Assembly: GCF_001039355.2 (NCBI RefSeq)
Contig: NW_019775979.1
Coordinates: 113,072-148,347 of the forward strand
DNA length: 35,276 nt
Reading direction: 5' to 3'
Origin: Lingula anatina
Lineage: Eukaryota; Brachiopoda; Lingulata; Lingulida; Lingulidae
Part shown: one piece after another, positions 9,205 to 19,633 of the stretch
Layout: each line of letters starts with the position of its first letter
Numbering within the stretch: position 1 is the stretch's first letter
Translations under genes and position numbers: made by a program
The notes under the pieces: model-generated
What the model saw: only the letters and a program-made list of their open reading frames with translations
What the model was told of the DNA's origin: nothing
The model's database searches: none

Positions 9205-9790
9205 ATAGATAAATATTCAAAATGCCCTCTCCAAGTCTACATTTCAAGGGACCTTTCATCCACATAAGAAGTAAACGTTTCACCACCAAACAACATGCAT
9301 GTAGTCAAGGGGGAAACAAGAGACCATCCCAATGTTCAATTTAGACAGTGGAGTGATTTTAGATGGTGATTTTCTTCATCTCTATTTTTGTCAAATGATG
9401 AGTCAGTCCTAACTGGGGCATTTGTCTCTGGGAAGGTCATTTTCCCCACCCTTTTACCTGTTTGGGTGCATTTATCATAGCCATGATACCCAGAGAAAGA
9501 CTTCATGTTTTAAATGAAGGCCGAGCAGGTGTGTCACAGAAGAATGAATGAATGGATATAAATACATGTTTACCATGAAAGGTAAATCCACCTTGTATTT
9601 GTTGGCACTCGTCAAGAAAATCCTGTAAATAATTGTCTAAATTATCTGGCTTAGATACCCCAGAGAATAAAGCAATGAGAAAAGGGCTTTTTGTCGTGAG
9701 GTTTAGTATTTTTCCTACTGTGGGCCAGAAATTCTGGTTTGTGCTCTTAAGTAATGGAAGACTAACAATATTCAACTGCAAGTTGAATAT
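9205..9790 (-). pseudogene. DNA transposase fragment (EnSpm/CACTA tnp2-like, tentative)
   Basis: The minus strand encodes QLNIVSLPLLKSTNQNFWP, SPFLIALFSGVSKPDNLDNY, LQDFLDECQQI and HGKHVFISIHSFFCDTPAR in one frame (9781-9503). After stops come pieces with HACCLVVKRLLLMWMKGP and KCRLG (about 9310-9235). The order FWP - GLF-G--KP - L-DF--E - IHS-ICDAPAR - M-H--CLGV-K-L--LWMKGP matches a transposase family widespread in animal genomes and usually grouped with EnSpm/CACTA. The class name is from memory and tentative. It is broken by stops, a frameshift and the MITE at its 3' side. Confidence 0.6.
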
Positions 9791-10310
9791 AAAATCATCA
9801 GGAATGCAGTCACCCTAAATTAGATTTGAAATGCTGTTTAATGCAATAAAAATATTGACCACCACAGTTTTCTATAATCTTATGTTTTTTTTTTTTTTTC
9901 AGTGTTCTTGGATCTCTAGGTAATTGTGGGTGATACTTATATATTTAAACTGTATTTAATTTTTTAGATAGAGAGAGGGGCAACTTTCATTCTTGTAAAA
10001 AATTAAATCAACATTGACTAAATGTCAGTTCAATGTTTGCAGCTCACTAGTCAATAACAAAAAAGAATGACATCACCCAATGTTGGCCTTACATCAGCTT
10101 AAGGTAAAAAAAATTAACAAAATGCCAATGCCGACCAAGCGCCAATGGTGCTAATGTTGGCCCAATGTCATCATGCTATGACTTGAATGCCGTGGTCATT
10201 AGATGACAACATGGAATGACAGACAAACAACATAACCGCTAACCCTACCACTGTGACAGTGAATTTCTAAAGAAATTAGGTGGAAATGTGGTATTGGAAT
10301 CCAAACAGAA
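9791..10310. other. Non-coding stretch with degenerate AATGTTGGC-type repeats
   Basis: From about 10010 to 10215 words such as CAATGTTTG, CAATGTTGGCC, GCCAATG and AATGTTGGCCCAATGTC recur in both orientations, as in an old short inverted or tandem repeat element. Nothing coding is seen. It ends at a G9 run (10313-10321). Confidence 0.4.
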
Positions 10311-10540
10311 AAGGGGGGGGGAGCGTTACACTGCCCCCAACCTTTTAAATTTGATTCTCCTGAATCAAAGTAAGACTTCTTTGTAAGTTTAACAAGACTT
10401 TATTGACTTTTTTGTTTTTCACTTCTTTAAGTCATCAAACTGTTCATCTTTCTTTATATTGTTTTTCTTTTCTATTAAAAGTAAAAGTTCCTAACAATAT
10501 CTCTTCTCCCATTTGGGTAGCGGACTTCTCTCTCATGCAG

Positions 10541-10970
10541 TCACTTGACCCTTCGGAATAAGGCTACCATATCTATCTCCCCATCTTCCTCCTTTACTTT
10601 CCTTTGGCTCACTTTACTCGGTGGTTTCTCTTCCTCTTCCTCTGAAGAACTTGGGTGTTTGTCTTGTTGAGGGGGTGGTCCTACTTTCAAATTTCTTCTA
10701 GTTGACCTGGGGCTGGAGTAAGGGGACAGGGTGAGGGTCACCTCCTCCCCAGGTGTTACATCCACCAGCAGTGGGGGCTTCTCCAAGATCTCTAGGACTG
10801 CTGGGCTCTTCTCATTCTTTCCGATTCATGCTTCCGTTTATAATGCTCTGCCAGCACACGGTTTTCTACAAATTTTAAACTGCAGTGGCAATTTAAACAG
10901 CTCCTCTCATGCTGCTTCTGGTTGCTTCTATCAGTGAATGTCTTCCTACAGTACAGACAGCCTGGCATTT
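10541..10970 (-). CDS. C2H2 zinc-finger exon with acidic/basic C-terminal tail (frameshifted)
   Basis: A strong acceptor (TTTCCTTTCTTAG, ending at 10971) opens an exon with ATG at 10968. It encodes CLYCRKTFTDRSNQKQHERSC and then NCHCSLKFV-x-AEHYKRKH: two Cys/His finger-like units, the second C-x2-C...H-x4-H. The frame stops at 10794-10792. A second frame continues with VDVTPGEEVTLTLSP, a Ser/Glu run (SSSEEEEE) and a basic end up to the stop at 10543-10541. The two parts look like one protein joined by a frameshift near 10800, but no homopolymer explains it. It could be a host nucleic-acid-binding protein or a transposon-encoded one. Upstream exons were not found. Confidence 0.5.
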
Positions 10971-10974
10971 CTAA

Positions 10975-11863
10975 GAAAGGAAAGGAGTAGGTTACTGCAA
11001 GAGGTACTGGAAAGCTGACCCAGCAAATCTCCTGTAAGTTGGGGGGGGGGGATATTAAAAGCAGAAAATCCAGAATACATGAAGTTGCACAACTCATGTA
11101 AGTCTGAAGTTGTAAACCCATAAATCTTGACCTGTACATTATATATGATAATCTTATATATTCGGCACAGCCACAGAAAAAAAATTATTAAACTCTTTTG
11201 TTGCGACATGTTTTATGTTTTGTGTCTGTATATTTTGCCAGCTTTGCTGTTTAGTCTTATGTTAGGTCTCATCTTATGGTTTACCCAAAGATAATTAAGT
11301 ATAAAAGATGTCTGCAGTAATTTTGTGTGAGTAATATGCAGAAAAACATTTTATTATTATTTCTTTAAATAAAGAATAAACTTTTTGCATTAAGTATACT
11401 GAAACTTTTATACTAGTATGTACACTTTATTACTTTTGTACTGATTATTACTTTTGTTGCTTACTTTGTAATTAAAAAAAAAAAATTTACATGAAATTGA
11501 ATCAAAAGACAAGGCTTTTTTTTTATCTTAAATATCCAAAGTTATTTCTCAAGTTAGTTTGCCTAAAGTAGTGTTAATAAACTATCTAATACTGAATAAA
11601 GCAAGTCAGAATGATGACTGAATCATCACATTGTTAATGCCTGTTATAAGTACTGGTACCTAGTAAATTCCCGCCTGGTAATTCTGGAGCTGTTTGTAAT
11701 CAAAGAATGTTTGTTTATTTAATTAAGCTCATAAGTGCAGAATTTTATATTAGAGAAAAGTTTGGTTGAATTTGTAGAGAGGTATAGATAAAGCAAGGTG
11801 AGAAAGAGAAATTAAGGACTAAGAAAACGAGCTGTTGTTATATTTTCTCTCTCATGCCTCATA
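10975..11863. other. AT-rich stretch without recognised gene
   Basis: Contains a G run at 11041-11050, which is also the C-rich tract of a possible minus-strand acceptor (AACTTACAG), and several A/T runs. No coding signal. Confidence 0.45.
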
Positions 11864-12052
11864 GAGCACATTCAGAACAGTGAACTAACATATCCGCGGA
11901 TCAAATATGATGACCCACTAAAAAGCTTGTTGCTTAATTCCTGATTAGACACTGAATAGATTCCCCACAGGGATTAGGCAACAAGTATTAGCATTTAGTG
12001 GGTCACCATATTTGATCCAGGGATCTGTTAGTCTGCTGTTCTAAATGTGCTC
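11864..12052. mobile_element. Foldback MITE, about 189 bp
   Basis: The left arm from GAGCACATTCAGAACAG and the right arm ending CTGTTCTAAATGTGCTC are inverted copies. Pairing continues inward for about 80 bases (GGATCAAATATGATGACCCAC against GTGGGTCACCATATTTGATCC, and GCTTGTTGC... against ...GGCAACAAG). The short spacer contains ACACTGAATAGATTCCCC. Target duplication not clear. No coding capacity. Confidence 0.8.
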
Positions 12053-12264
12053 AGTAACAAATAATATCATACAGAACCTGGGTAGGGGGTAAAACTTATG
12101 CTTACAATGGGTATGTATACAAAACTTGATACTTGATAAATAAAAATTTTCCAGTTTTTCACCCCTTGAGAGTTACTTTTACATTTACTGTCATATTTAA
12201 GATATTTCATTTACACACATAACCCCAACCAGGTAATATGATGTGACTATTGTATTCATCAGTG

Positions 12265-12422
12265 CAGTGGGGATCATAGTTGTATATGTGTATGTAGTCT
12301 CATATAGAAATCACTGAACACACTGTGGACATGATATACAGTGATGATCATAGTTGTATATGTGTATGTAGTCTCATATGGAAATCACTGAACACGCTGT
12401 GGACATGATTTACAGTGATGAG
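12265..12422. repeat. 74-bp tandem duplication (two copies plus a start of a third)
   Basis: Units start at 12265, 12339 and (partial) 12413 with CAGTG; period exactly 74. The first two differ by a few substitutions. It encodes nothing recognisable. Confidence 0.9.
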
Positions 12423-12864
12423 AGAGAAAATTTTAAAAGTGGCAAACTACAATCTCTTTGCAGTGAATTTCTGACTTTTCTTTCCTTATGAAATATGTAC
12501 AAAGTACATATACATTTACTCGGGGGAATTTTTAATGTACAAATGTAATTAAAAAGTACTGTGCAGATGTTTACAAATACTGTTTTGTAAGTCTTTGAAA
12601 ATTAAATTGAAAAGTCTACAATGCTGTTTTTGTCACTATTTATCATACTTATATTATATTAGGTAATTATATTATTTCATCAACTTTATTCATAACTTTC
12701 AATTTTAATGCACTTCTTGAAAATGTATTTGATCTTTGTTTTTCTGAGAATTATCATTTCAACATTATAAATGTACCAACCAACTTTTAATTATAAATAA
12801 ATATTAAAAATTATTATTTATTGTTGTTGTTTTATTTATATGACTGTGTAAGAATACTTAGGTC

Positions 12865-13132
12865 TAAGAACTCAGTCCCAATAAAAATAAGAATGCATTC
12901 AGTGTTTTATCTGACTAGGTAGATCAATTCAGGGGGACTCTTGCTGAATGCAGTCAGATTAAGAGATTAGCATACCAACCCCTAGCTTTGAGTAGAAAAT
13001 GGAAAATGTGGTCATTGTACAAGCATGTTATAAACAAAAGGAGGCGAGCCGATCCAATTGCATTCAGCAAGAGTCCCTGTGGAGTTGGATCGATTTACAT
13101 AGACCAATAGTGTCATTGGGAATGAGTCCTAA
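12865..13132. mobile_element. Foldback MITE, about 268 bp
   Basis: Outer arms TAAGAACTCAGTCCCAAT and CATTGGGAATGAGTCCTAA are inverted copies. Inner arms match best at GGGACTCTTGCTGAATGCA-type sequence (12934-12953, inverted at 13059-13077). The arms are imperfect. The middle has no coding signal. Confidence 0.65.
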
Positions 13133-13390
13133 ATTGAGGCACTAGTAGATATGTCAGTGGCAATACTAAGATGAATAAAAATAAAATGATAAAAAGAAAG
13201 TGTTGTGATAGTTTCTAATATGATTCTTTTACTTCCAAAAGTGTTTTATGCGGTTCAAAGTGATAACATTATTTATATTAAAAAATCGGGGACCTTTGAA
13301 AGACAAAGTATTTTGCAAACTTTTTGAGAGGTAAAAAAACTAAGCCATGTCTCCCATTTCTCCCTGCAGAATCTACAGATATCAAGTCAG

Positions 13391-13704
13391 CGACGTTGTA
13401 TATGTGCGCACGCATGTTATTACGTCGCTCATTCTTCTTTGTTACGTTAAAATGATACATACGTTACCATAAAGCGTGTAAATATTTTTTATTCTATTTT
13501 CATTGGTTGTCTCTCCTTTTGTGCGCCAACACTATTTTAATGAAACACAAATAAAAGACATAAGTGTTGGCCCACAAAGCGAAAGAAAACCAATGAAAAT
13601 AGAATAAATATTTACACGCTTCATGGTAACGTATGTATCATTTTAACGTAACAAAGAAGAAAAAGCGACGTAAAAACAAGCGTGCGCACATATACAACGT
13701 CGCA
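13391..13704. repeat. Long inverted repeat 1 of the foldback cluster
   Basis: Arms of about 140 bases fold around a loop near 13530-13560. GACGTTGTATATGTGCGCAC at the left pairs with GTGCGCACATATACAACGTC at the right, ATACATACGTTACCAT with ATGGTAACGTATGTAT, and GCCAACAC with GTGTTGGC next to the loop. It shares both arms with the element at 14232-14703. The left arm is shorter than there, so this copy is truncated on its left. Confidence 0.85.
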
Positions 13705-14231
13705 CGCAACCATAGTCGCGACAACAGAGAACAAACAATGAAATCAGAAAACAATACCTTCACGTTATTTGGTAACGTATATGTATCATATTTACGTAAC
13801 AAATAAGAATGAAGGCCGTAAAACGTAGTGCGCACATATACAAAGTCACACCCACTCACAAAGTCGTGACATTTGGTCACGTACATATATATCGGTAACG
13901 TATGAATCAAATGGACAATTTTCACAGAGAGTTGAAGGCAAGAAATCTTATTTGTCTCGTTTTCTTTCATTTTAATGTAGCATTAAGACATAAGTGTTGG
14001 CGTACAAAACGAAAGACAACCAATGAAAATAGTTACCATGTGGCTTGTAAATACTTTTATTTTTTAATTGTTTGTTGTCCGCTTTGTGAGCAAACGCCTT
14101 ATTCTTACGGTATACATCATTACAATAAGAAGGAAAAGCAGGGCAAGTAAAGATTACTTGTCTTGAAACCATTTGTTGAAATTCTTTATATGATACATAC
14201 GTCACCGATACATACGTTACCAAATAATGTG
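13705..14231. repeat. Diverged inverted-repeat segment between the two long hairpins
   Basis: Carries the same words (GGTAACGTAT, ATACATACGT, GTGCGCACATATACAA, AAGTGTTGGC, ACCAATGAAAATAG) in both orientations around a centre near 13975. It therefore looks like a third, older copy of the foldback unit sharing outer arms with its neighbours (ACCTTCACGTTATTTGGTAACG at 13757 against CGTTACCAAATAATGTGAAGG at 14216). Open frames here are by-products of the repeats. Confidence 0.65.
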
Positions 14232-14703
14232 AAGGTATTGTTTTCTAATTTCATTGTTTGTTCTCTGTTGTCGCGAGTCTGTAGTTGCGTGCGACGTTGT
14301 ATATGTGCGCACGCATGTTATTACATCGCTCATTTTTCTTTGTTACGTTAAAACATAGAAGTAGAGAACTTCTATGGTTACATACGTTACCATAAAGCGT
14401 GTAAATATTTTTTATTCTATTTTTATTGGCTGTCTCCCTTTTGTGCGCCAAAATTATTTTAATGAAACACAAATAAAAGACATAAGTGTTGGCCCACAAA
14501 GCGAAAGAAAACCAAAAAAAATAGAATAAATATTTACACGCTTCATGGTAACGTATGTATCGGTAACGTATGTATCATTTTAGCGTAACAAAGAAGAATA
14601 AGCGACGTAAAAACAAGCTTGCGCACATATACAACGTCGCACGCAACCACAGAGTCGCGACAACAGAGAACAAACAATGAAATCAGAAAACAATACCTTC
14701 ACG
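14232..14703. repeat. Long inverted repeat 2 of the foldback cluster
   Basis: GTGAAGGTATTGTTTTCTAA at the left pairs with the segment ending CAATACCTTCAC at the right. The arms of about 220 bases continue through GTTCTCTGTTGTCGCGA / TCGCGACAACAGAGAAC and the same inner sequence as inverted repeat 1. Small differences include an inserted self-complementary AGAAGTAGAGAACTTCT near 14358 and a duplicated GGTAACGTATGTATC near 14550. It is a nearly complete foldback element of about 470 bp. Confidence 0.85.
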
Positions 14704-14859
14704 AATGATGCGTAACTCAGTAAACTAATTCTTATGTGATTTGTTTTTTCTAAGAAGCATATTTGGGTTCATATGTACTGCTCCATAAAAATTAAAATGT
14801 TCGATATACATGTACAAACCTTAGTCGCCACAACTCTAGTGTTAAATATTTACAGTGCT

Positions 14860-15050
14860 AGAGCAATAGGCGACAGTATGTTTTAATTGGGATGCTTTAA
14901 TAATAAAAAAAAACTCATTTGGGATGAAGGTCTATAGATGGACAAAACAAAATGGTTTGTTTGTGCAATAACCTGATGATAACGTTTAGATTGCGTTAAG
15001 CCGCATCGTGTCTTCTCTAACACAATCCCACAGTCAGTGCTATTATTATG
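14860..15050 (+). repeat. Dispersed repeat, copy 1 (related to 30388-30570)
   Basis: Shares CGACAGTATGTTTTAA near its start and CGTGTCTTCTCTAACACAATC near its end with the segment at 30388-30570, with similar spacing and a diverged middle (CTCATTTGGGATGAAGGTCT against CTCATTTATTTGGAATAAAG). The element class is unknown. Confidence 0.5.
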
Positions 15051-15363
15051 TAAACCAGGTGAGTATTTTGGTGAGAGGTATTCAGATAGGACCAAGGTCA
15101 GAAGGAAGAGGAAGAAGCTTCACGTGCCACATTGCCACAATTTCCACACGTAGACTGAAATTTTGTTACTGAGAACTGATGTAGTTTGTTGTAAGTACTG
15201 TATAGATGATATAAGGCAACACTGATCGGTTTATGTTGACGATATTTTATCCAAAAGTACGCATTTCCCACTTCAGACGTAATGGCTCTTGGATATATTT
15301 CATTGACATGAATGCTGAAATGAGCTTGGAAAGTTAAATAACTTTTTATGTTGCTTTTTCCAG

Positions 15364-16162
15364 AAGGAAAGTATTTACTCCTAAAGAAGTGAGAAGATTA
15401 TTCCAGCCGTCCAAAGGTCTGAACGCGTTATTCCGTCTTAAACAAAGCAAGACGACAAAGCAGGTAACTACTGTAACATTCTCAGCTCCCAATGGGTGCC
15501 TTTTTTATTTTTTGACAGTGACCTGTACAAATATATCCTGTTTATTAAAGTTAACTGACAATAAACAAATTATTTGATAGAGAACTAGCCGCGACCAGGA
15601 AAGCAAACGTATATTAGCTAGGCTCTGTCGACCTCCCTTGACTTCAATTTTCCTGATTGCAATTTCGATTACATACCGTCCTTGATATTATAATCTGACA
15701 TAAAATGTTTGCATACAGAATTTGTTTGTAAAAAGTTGATCTAAAGTGTCAGCATTCCGATTAAGAAATTATTTAAGTGTGGATGCATTGGAATAAAGTA
15801 ATTGGTAGAATCATTCTCAAGAGGTTTTTAATAAGCACATGTAGCAATAAAATCCTGAATTTATATCACTCTACCCACAAAATACGCAAAGTAATGTATA
15901 ACTAAGAAAGTCAAAAACCAAACAAGATTATTATTAATATTATGTATTTCACTTTGTCAATTCCTTAGATATTATTATGAATTTAGTTTAATTTATTTCA
16001 TTTTACATTTAATTTCAGTGCCTCGTAACAACCGTCTACGATGAGATAGGACGCACTCCCAGCAAAGACATCAGATTCGTGTTAGCCAGCGCCCACACCC
16101 ATGTCAACGTTGTCTTGCGTGTCGAAGTTTTTCGTATAGTTTTAACTTGCAGTTTAAGTTAA
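15364..16162 (+). CDS. Last two exons of an unrecognised gene (15364-15463, 16019-16162)
   Basis: Exon A has a clean acceptor (GTTGCTTTTTCCAG) and donor (CAG|GTAACT), with balanced codon use unlike the AT-rich surroundings. It encodes RKVFTPKEVRRLFQPSKGLN and ALFRLKQSKTTKQ. Exon B follows an acceptor (ACATTTAATTTCAG) in matching phase and encodes CLVTTVYDEIGRTPSKDIRF, VLASAHTHVNVVLRVEV and a tail up to a stop at 16160-16162. The part after HTHVN may be past a further splice site, so the C-terminus is less sure than the core. The basic, mixed sequence shows no signal peptide or membrane segment. I do not recognise the family. Upstream exons lie before 15364, and none could be found with confidence between 14.7 and 15.3 kb. 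Confidence 0.6.
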
Positions 16163-16729
16163 AATTTGCAGGGTTGACATTTGATTTGGTTTGAAATGTA
16201 ATATTTGCTTTGGGTTGTAATATTCTGCATCAAAGCGTGTATCAAATGAAATGCAGCGTGTAACGATTGTTTTATTCATGGAACTTCTGATAAAATGGAC
16301 CAAATCCAAGCGTCAACCCTGCACGTCGCTGGTATATATTATACATATGTAAATAAGTTGTAGTACAGCACTCTATCCGCACACGATGTTTTTATCACAA
16401 TTTAAATTTTTTGTTCATACCCACCAGTTCTCGAACCTGAAACGACACTTTTTAAGTTATCCTAAAACAAAAAAGTGCCTTGCTTAAGTGATCTATGTAA
16501 ATAAATAAATGGTTTTAAATTTATTATTACGTGATGTGCAGGTTGAGCGCTGTGCTAGTACGACCGGTTCAATGTTTGATTGTATAATTATATGTGTGGG
16601 CAAATATGTAATAAGACGCTTTGTTATGCACTCGAAAATACATTTTTAACTTGGATATGGATACAAATATTGATTTTAATGAAGTTAACTTTAAAAAAAT
16701 ACGTAGAGTCGTGCGTAATATGTATACGA
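16163..16729. other. Presumed 3' region, no feature seen
   Basis: AT-rich. AATAAATAAATGG near 16501 could serve as a polyadenylation signal for the preceding gene. Nothing else recognised. Confidence 0.35.
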
Positions 16730-16835
16730 GAATCTTTTCTTGGAAGAATCTTTTACAAGAATCTTTTCCTGGAAGAATCTTTTACAAGAATCTTTTCTTG
16801 GAAGAATCTTTTACAAGAATCTTTTATTGGAAGAA
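16730..16835. repeat. 29-bp tandem repeat, about 3.6 copies
   Basis: Units start at 16730, 16759, 16788 and 16817 with GAATCTTTT. Each unit holds two GAATCTTTT words. Because 29 is not a multiple of 3, the peptides read through it shift frame each unit; the apparent open frames are artefacts. Confidence 0.92.
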
Positions 16836-18119
16836 ATGACCGAGATATAAAACAACAATAAGCTGTTAACACTGTAATCCAAATTATGACATTTATGAAT
16901 TATCGGAAGTATGAAATTGTAAAATGTGCTCATAGTCAAGTTATTACAGAATTGCCTACACGTATTAAAACAGGCCTTTCTAAAATTATAGATATGCGGT
17001 TATTGTTTCCCGCTGTTTTGATATGCGAGTAGTGTGTCTGATCTGTGATAGACCCATAGTTTTATTGCTGGGAGGGGGTAGAAATGTTTTTGTTTTCAGA
17101 AAATCAAACCAGGGGTTGGGTCGTTTTTTTGTTTTCGAAATTTATATGTTTTTGTTATTTAAGAAGGAAAATTGGCTTTTTGCCTTCGTTACAAAGCGGA
17201 ATTGTTAAGAGAAACAAAGTGTTTTATTTTGGCATCCTTTGACAATTAAAGTGTACGTGCAGGACTGGCATTTATCGTATCCTTTAATAACTTGAAAATC
17301 CTTATCATATTCTTATCGTTAACCACAGTTGTCGCAAAGCTTTTTCGGGGGGAATGGGGGTATCGGTATTTCCTAATAATTGGACGAACTTTTGTAGACT
17401 GACAACTTTTGCCAATCCTCTAAAAACAAAATAAAATCTTTATTGAATTAACATAAAATCTGCATACGTATCTGTTTTTATATTTGGCACATTGTAGTTT
17501 AGTGTATGATTTGGCCAGTTAATTGCCAATTTACTGACTTATTGTTTAAAATCCTTTGTTTTGTGGCATTTGTCTAATCAAATGTGAAAAATCAAAATTT
17601 CATCAGAAAGATGACACTTTGATTGGTAAGGATAAGTTTAATAAAAAATAGGAAGTTCAGTGTTTTACTTAATGCTGATCTTGTACTTGGCCCTTTTCTT
17701 TATTCTGTATTTCGGTCGGGATCAAGGAGTGATTGAGAACAAAAGGCCTGATTAGGTGCCAGTCCTGCAAGTGCTGTTGGGTTATTTTTGCTGAGTGTTT
17801 CTGAATCACTGAACACAAGTGACCGTAGAGTTCTTTTAAGTAAACTTGCTTTTGCACAACCTTTTTAATTTTGTTTACGTAATATTGTTCTTAAAGTGAC
17901 TATTGACTGGGATAAGGTTGTAAACTGACCATGTCTTCATGCTGTTCTTGATTCGCACGGCGCATAAATTTGTTCCTATTTTAAGATTTAAAGAGAAGAA
18001 AAACATATTTATTTATCTATGAGAACGCATTCATTAAATTTAAAGAACTGAATAATGTTTGACTGCTGTTTGGTGTTGTGTGTGATCATCAGCATGGGGA
18101 CATAACAGTTAGTTGTGGC
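16836..18119. other. Non-coding stretch without recognised feature
   Basis: AT-rich sequence with scattered G runs (17069-17074, 17348-17356). No convincing exon, RNA or repeat found on either strand. Confidence 0.4.
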
Positions 18120-18184
18120 TAAGATCTAATAAACAGGTATATTAGATCTTAGGTTGTGGCAAGAAGTTATAATTATAACTTCTT
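18120..18184. repeat. Two adjacent palindromes set between GTTGTGG repeats
   Basis: TAAGATCTAAT...ATTAGATCTTA (11-bp arms, 10-base loop, 18120-18151) and a perfect 24-bp palindrome AAGAAGTTATAA/TTATAACTTCTT (18161-18184). The word GTTGTGG precedes the first, lies between them, and follows the second (18113, 18153, 18186). Confidence 0.85.
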
Positions 18185-18750
18185 GGTTGTGGGGTCATGA
18201 GTGTGTACCCGCGTGCGGGGGGGACGCTGACATGAGATCATATGCATTTTGAATTTTCTATACTGTTACCACCCTTGAATTTGGATAAAAATGTCCCTCG
18301 GTGAAATATTGGATCAGTCACAAGACAAATACAGCAATTTCAACTTTGAACGATAGTTGTAAAATACTTCACGTCAAATCTTCAACTTTCTCTTTTAAGT
18401 CACAGCAAAAACCTGAGAATTTCATGTTCTGGTCAGTATTATGTCGTCTTGTATGCAGTGTTCTTGAGCACTTTTTTAGAACCAAAATGATTGATCTTGA
18501 GCGACAATATTCAAAATGCATAGAATCTCCCACACATTTAGTTGTAGATAGTTGTATTTAAGATTAATTTATATCTCAAATTGCGCAGTCGTTATGAAAA
18601 TTACTTTTTATGTAGAGCCAAAACGTAATGTTCGGATTTTGCATACATCTGTATGGTGTAGTTGTTTGTATTTGTTATAATAAACGTACATAAAAGTTGT
18701 AATAGATGATGTGCAAAATGTCACATGTTTATTCTTGACTTTATTTTCTT

Positions 18751-19135
18751 CAGCTCGACTTGAACCTTAGGTTTTCATCTCCTAGATTACCCTTGTCTAC
18801 TTCTTAGTCTGTTGCCTTACCTACTGAGCCACTGTCTCAGTTCGCGTTTTTCCTCATTCGTATGATCCTCTTATAGTAGTTTGAATTGTTTATTTGGGTT
18901 TATTTTTGCAAAAGGTAATTTGCTAGGACCTAGAAGCGCCAGGAATCGAACTGGGGACCTTCTGTCTCAGAGACAAGCGCGTTACCTACTCCTCTAAGTG
19001 TTCCCACCCACCTTCCCCGGGTAGACTTTCTTCTTATAGTAACCAAAGACAATTTCTAATGGCACCTCATTGTAATTCCAAAGTGCCCGAGCCAGGAATC
19101 GAACCCCAACCCCACGCTACCACTGAGCAATATAG
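18751..19135 (-). mobile_element. SINE-like array with three tRNA-like modules
   Basis: Read on the minus strand, three segments each pair a pol III A-box-like and B-box-like motif. Module 1: GCTCAGTGGTAGCG (about 19117-19130) and GGTTCGATTCCTGG (about 19092-19105). Module 2: TTAGAGGAGTAGGTAACGC (18979-18997) and AGTTCGATTCCTGG (18939-18952). Module 3: TGGCTCAGTAGGTAAGGC (18814-18831) and GGTTCAAGTC (about 18757-18766). None folds into a complete standard tRNA: module 1 lacks the anticodon arm, and module 3 has a long variable region. They are more likely tRNA-derived SINE heads, or a composite of several SINEs, than functional tRNA genes. Modules 1 and 2 share TTCGATTCCTGG and may be related. 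Confidence 0.62.
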
Positions 19136-19497
19136 CCATCAGTAAAAACGCTAAGACATTTTGTATATTCAATAAGTTTTTTATTAAGAGCAATAAGCAA
19201 TACAAATTGCTTTTATGTACTCAATTATTTATAAAACATATCTATAAAATATCATCGTCTTCAGTCTTTTTATTACTACAAGTTAAAAAGCATTGAGTAT
19301 CTTAAAGAATATTATGATATTATAGTATAATATTATGATGCCTGCATTTAAATTCACTTGCAGGTGTAAAAATATAACATTCTTATATATTCGACTTGAC
19401 GAATAAACTATCTATCACATTAATGGTCTTATGTTTGTTCTTAATGACAAAAACAATATATTTCAACTTCTTCATTAAAATTAAAAAAAAAAAAAAA

Positions 19498-19633
19498 CAA
19501 TGGTGGATCTAGCCTCCGCCCTCCCCGAGGAGAGAGACCCATTCTGGACTCACATGATCAAGTTCTCAAAATATTCCATCTCGCCCCAAATGTCAACATC
19601 TGACCCCTTTAAAATGTCCTGGATCCGCCATTA
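19498..19633. mobile_element. Short MITE with AATGGYGGATCYAG ends
   Basis: Left end AATGGTGGATCTAG and right end CTGGATCCGCCATT are inverted copies bounding about 136 bp of non-coding sequence. The GGCGGATCCAG core resembles the ends of the elements at 6730 and 8196, but the interior is unrelated. No clear target duplication (the flanks are poly-A and an ATT repeat). Confidence 0.65.

Noticed and set aside
13278-14499. Several open frames of 60-110 codons on both strands
   Set aside because: They fall inside long inverted repeats and mirror each other; no domain or splice structure.
16580-16861. Two overlapping open frames with FSWKNLLQESF-like peptides
   Set aside because: Produced by a 29-bp tandem repeat that changes frame every unit.
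18751-19135. Functional tRNA genes
   Set aside because: The A- and B-box-like motifs are present, but acceptor stems and standard spacing are not; SINE-type origin is more likely.
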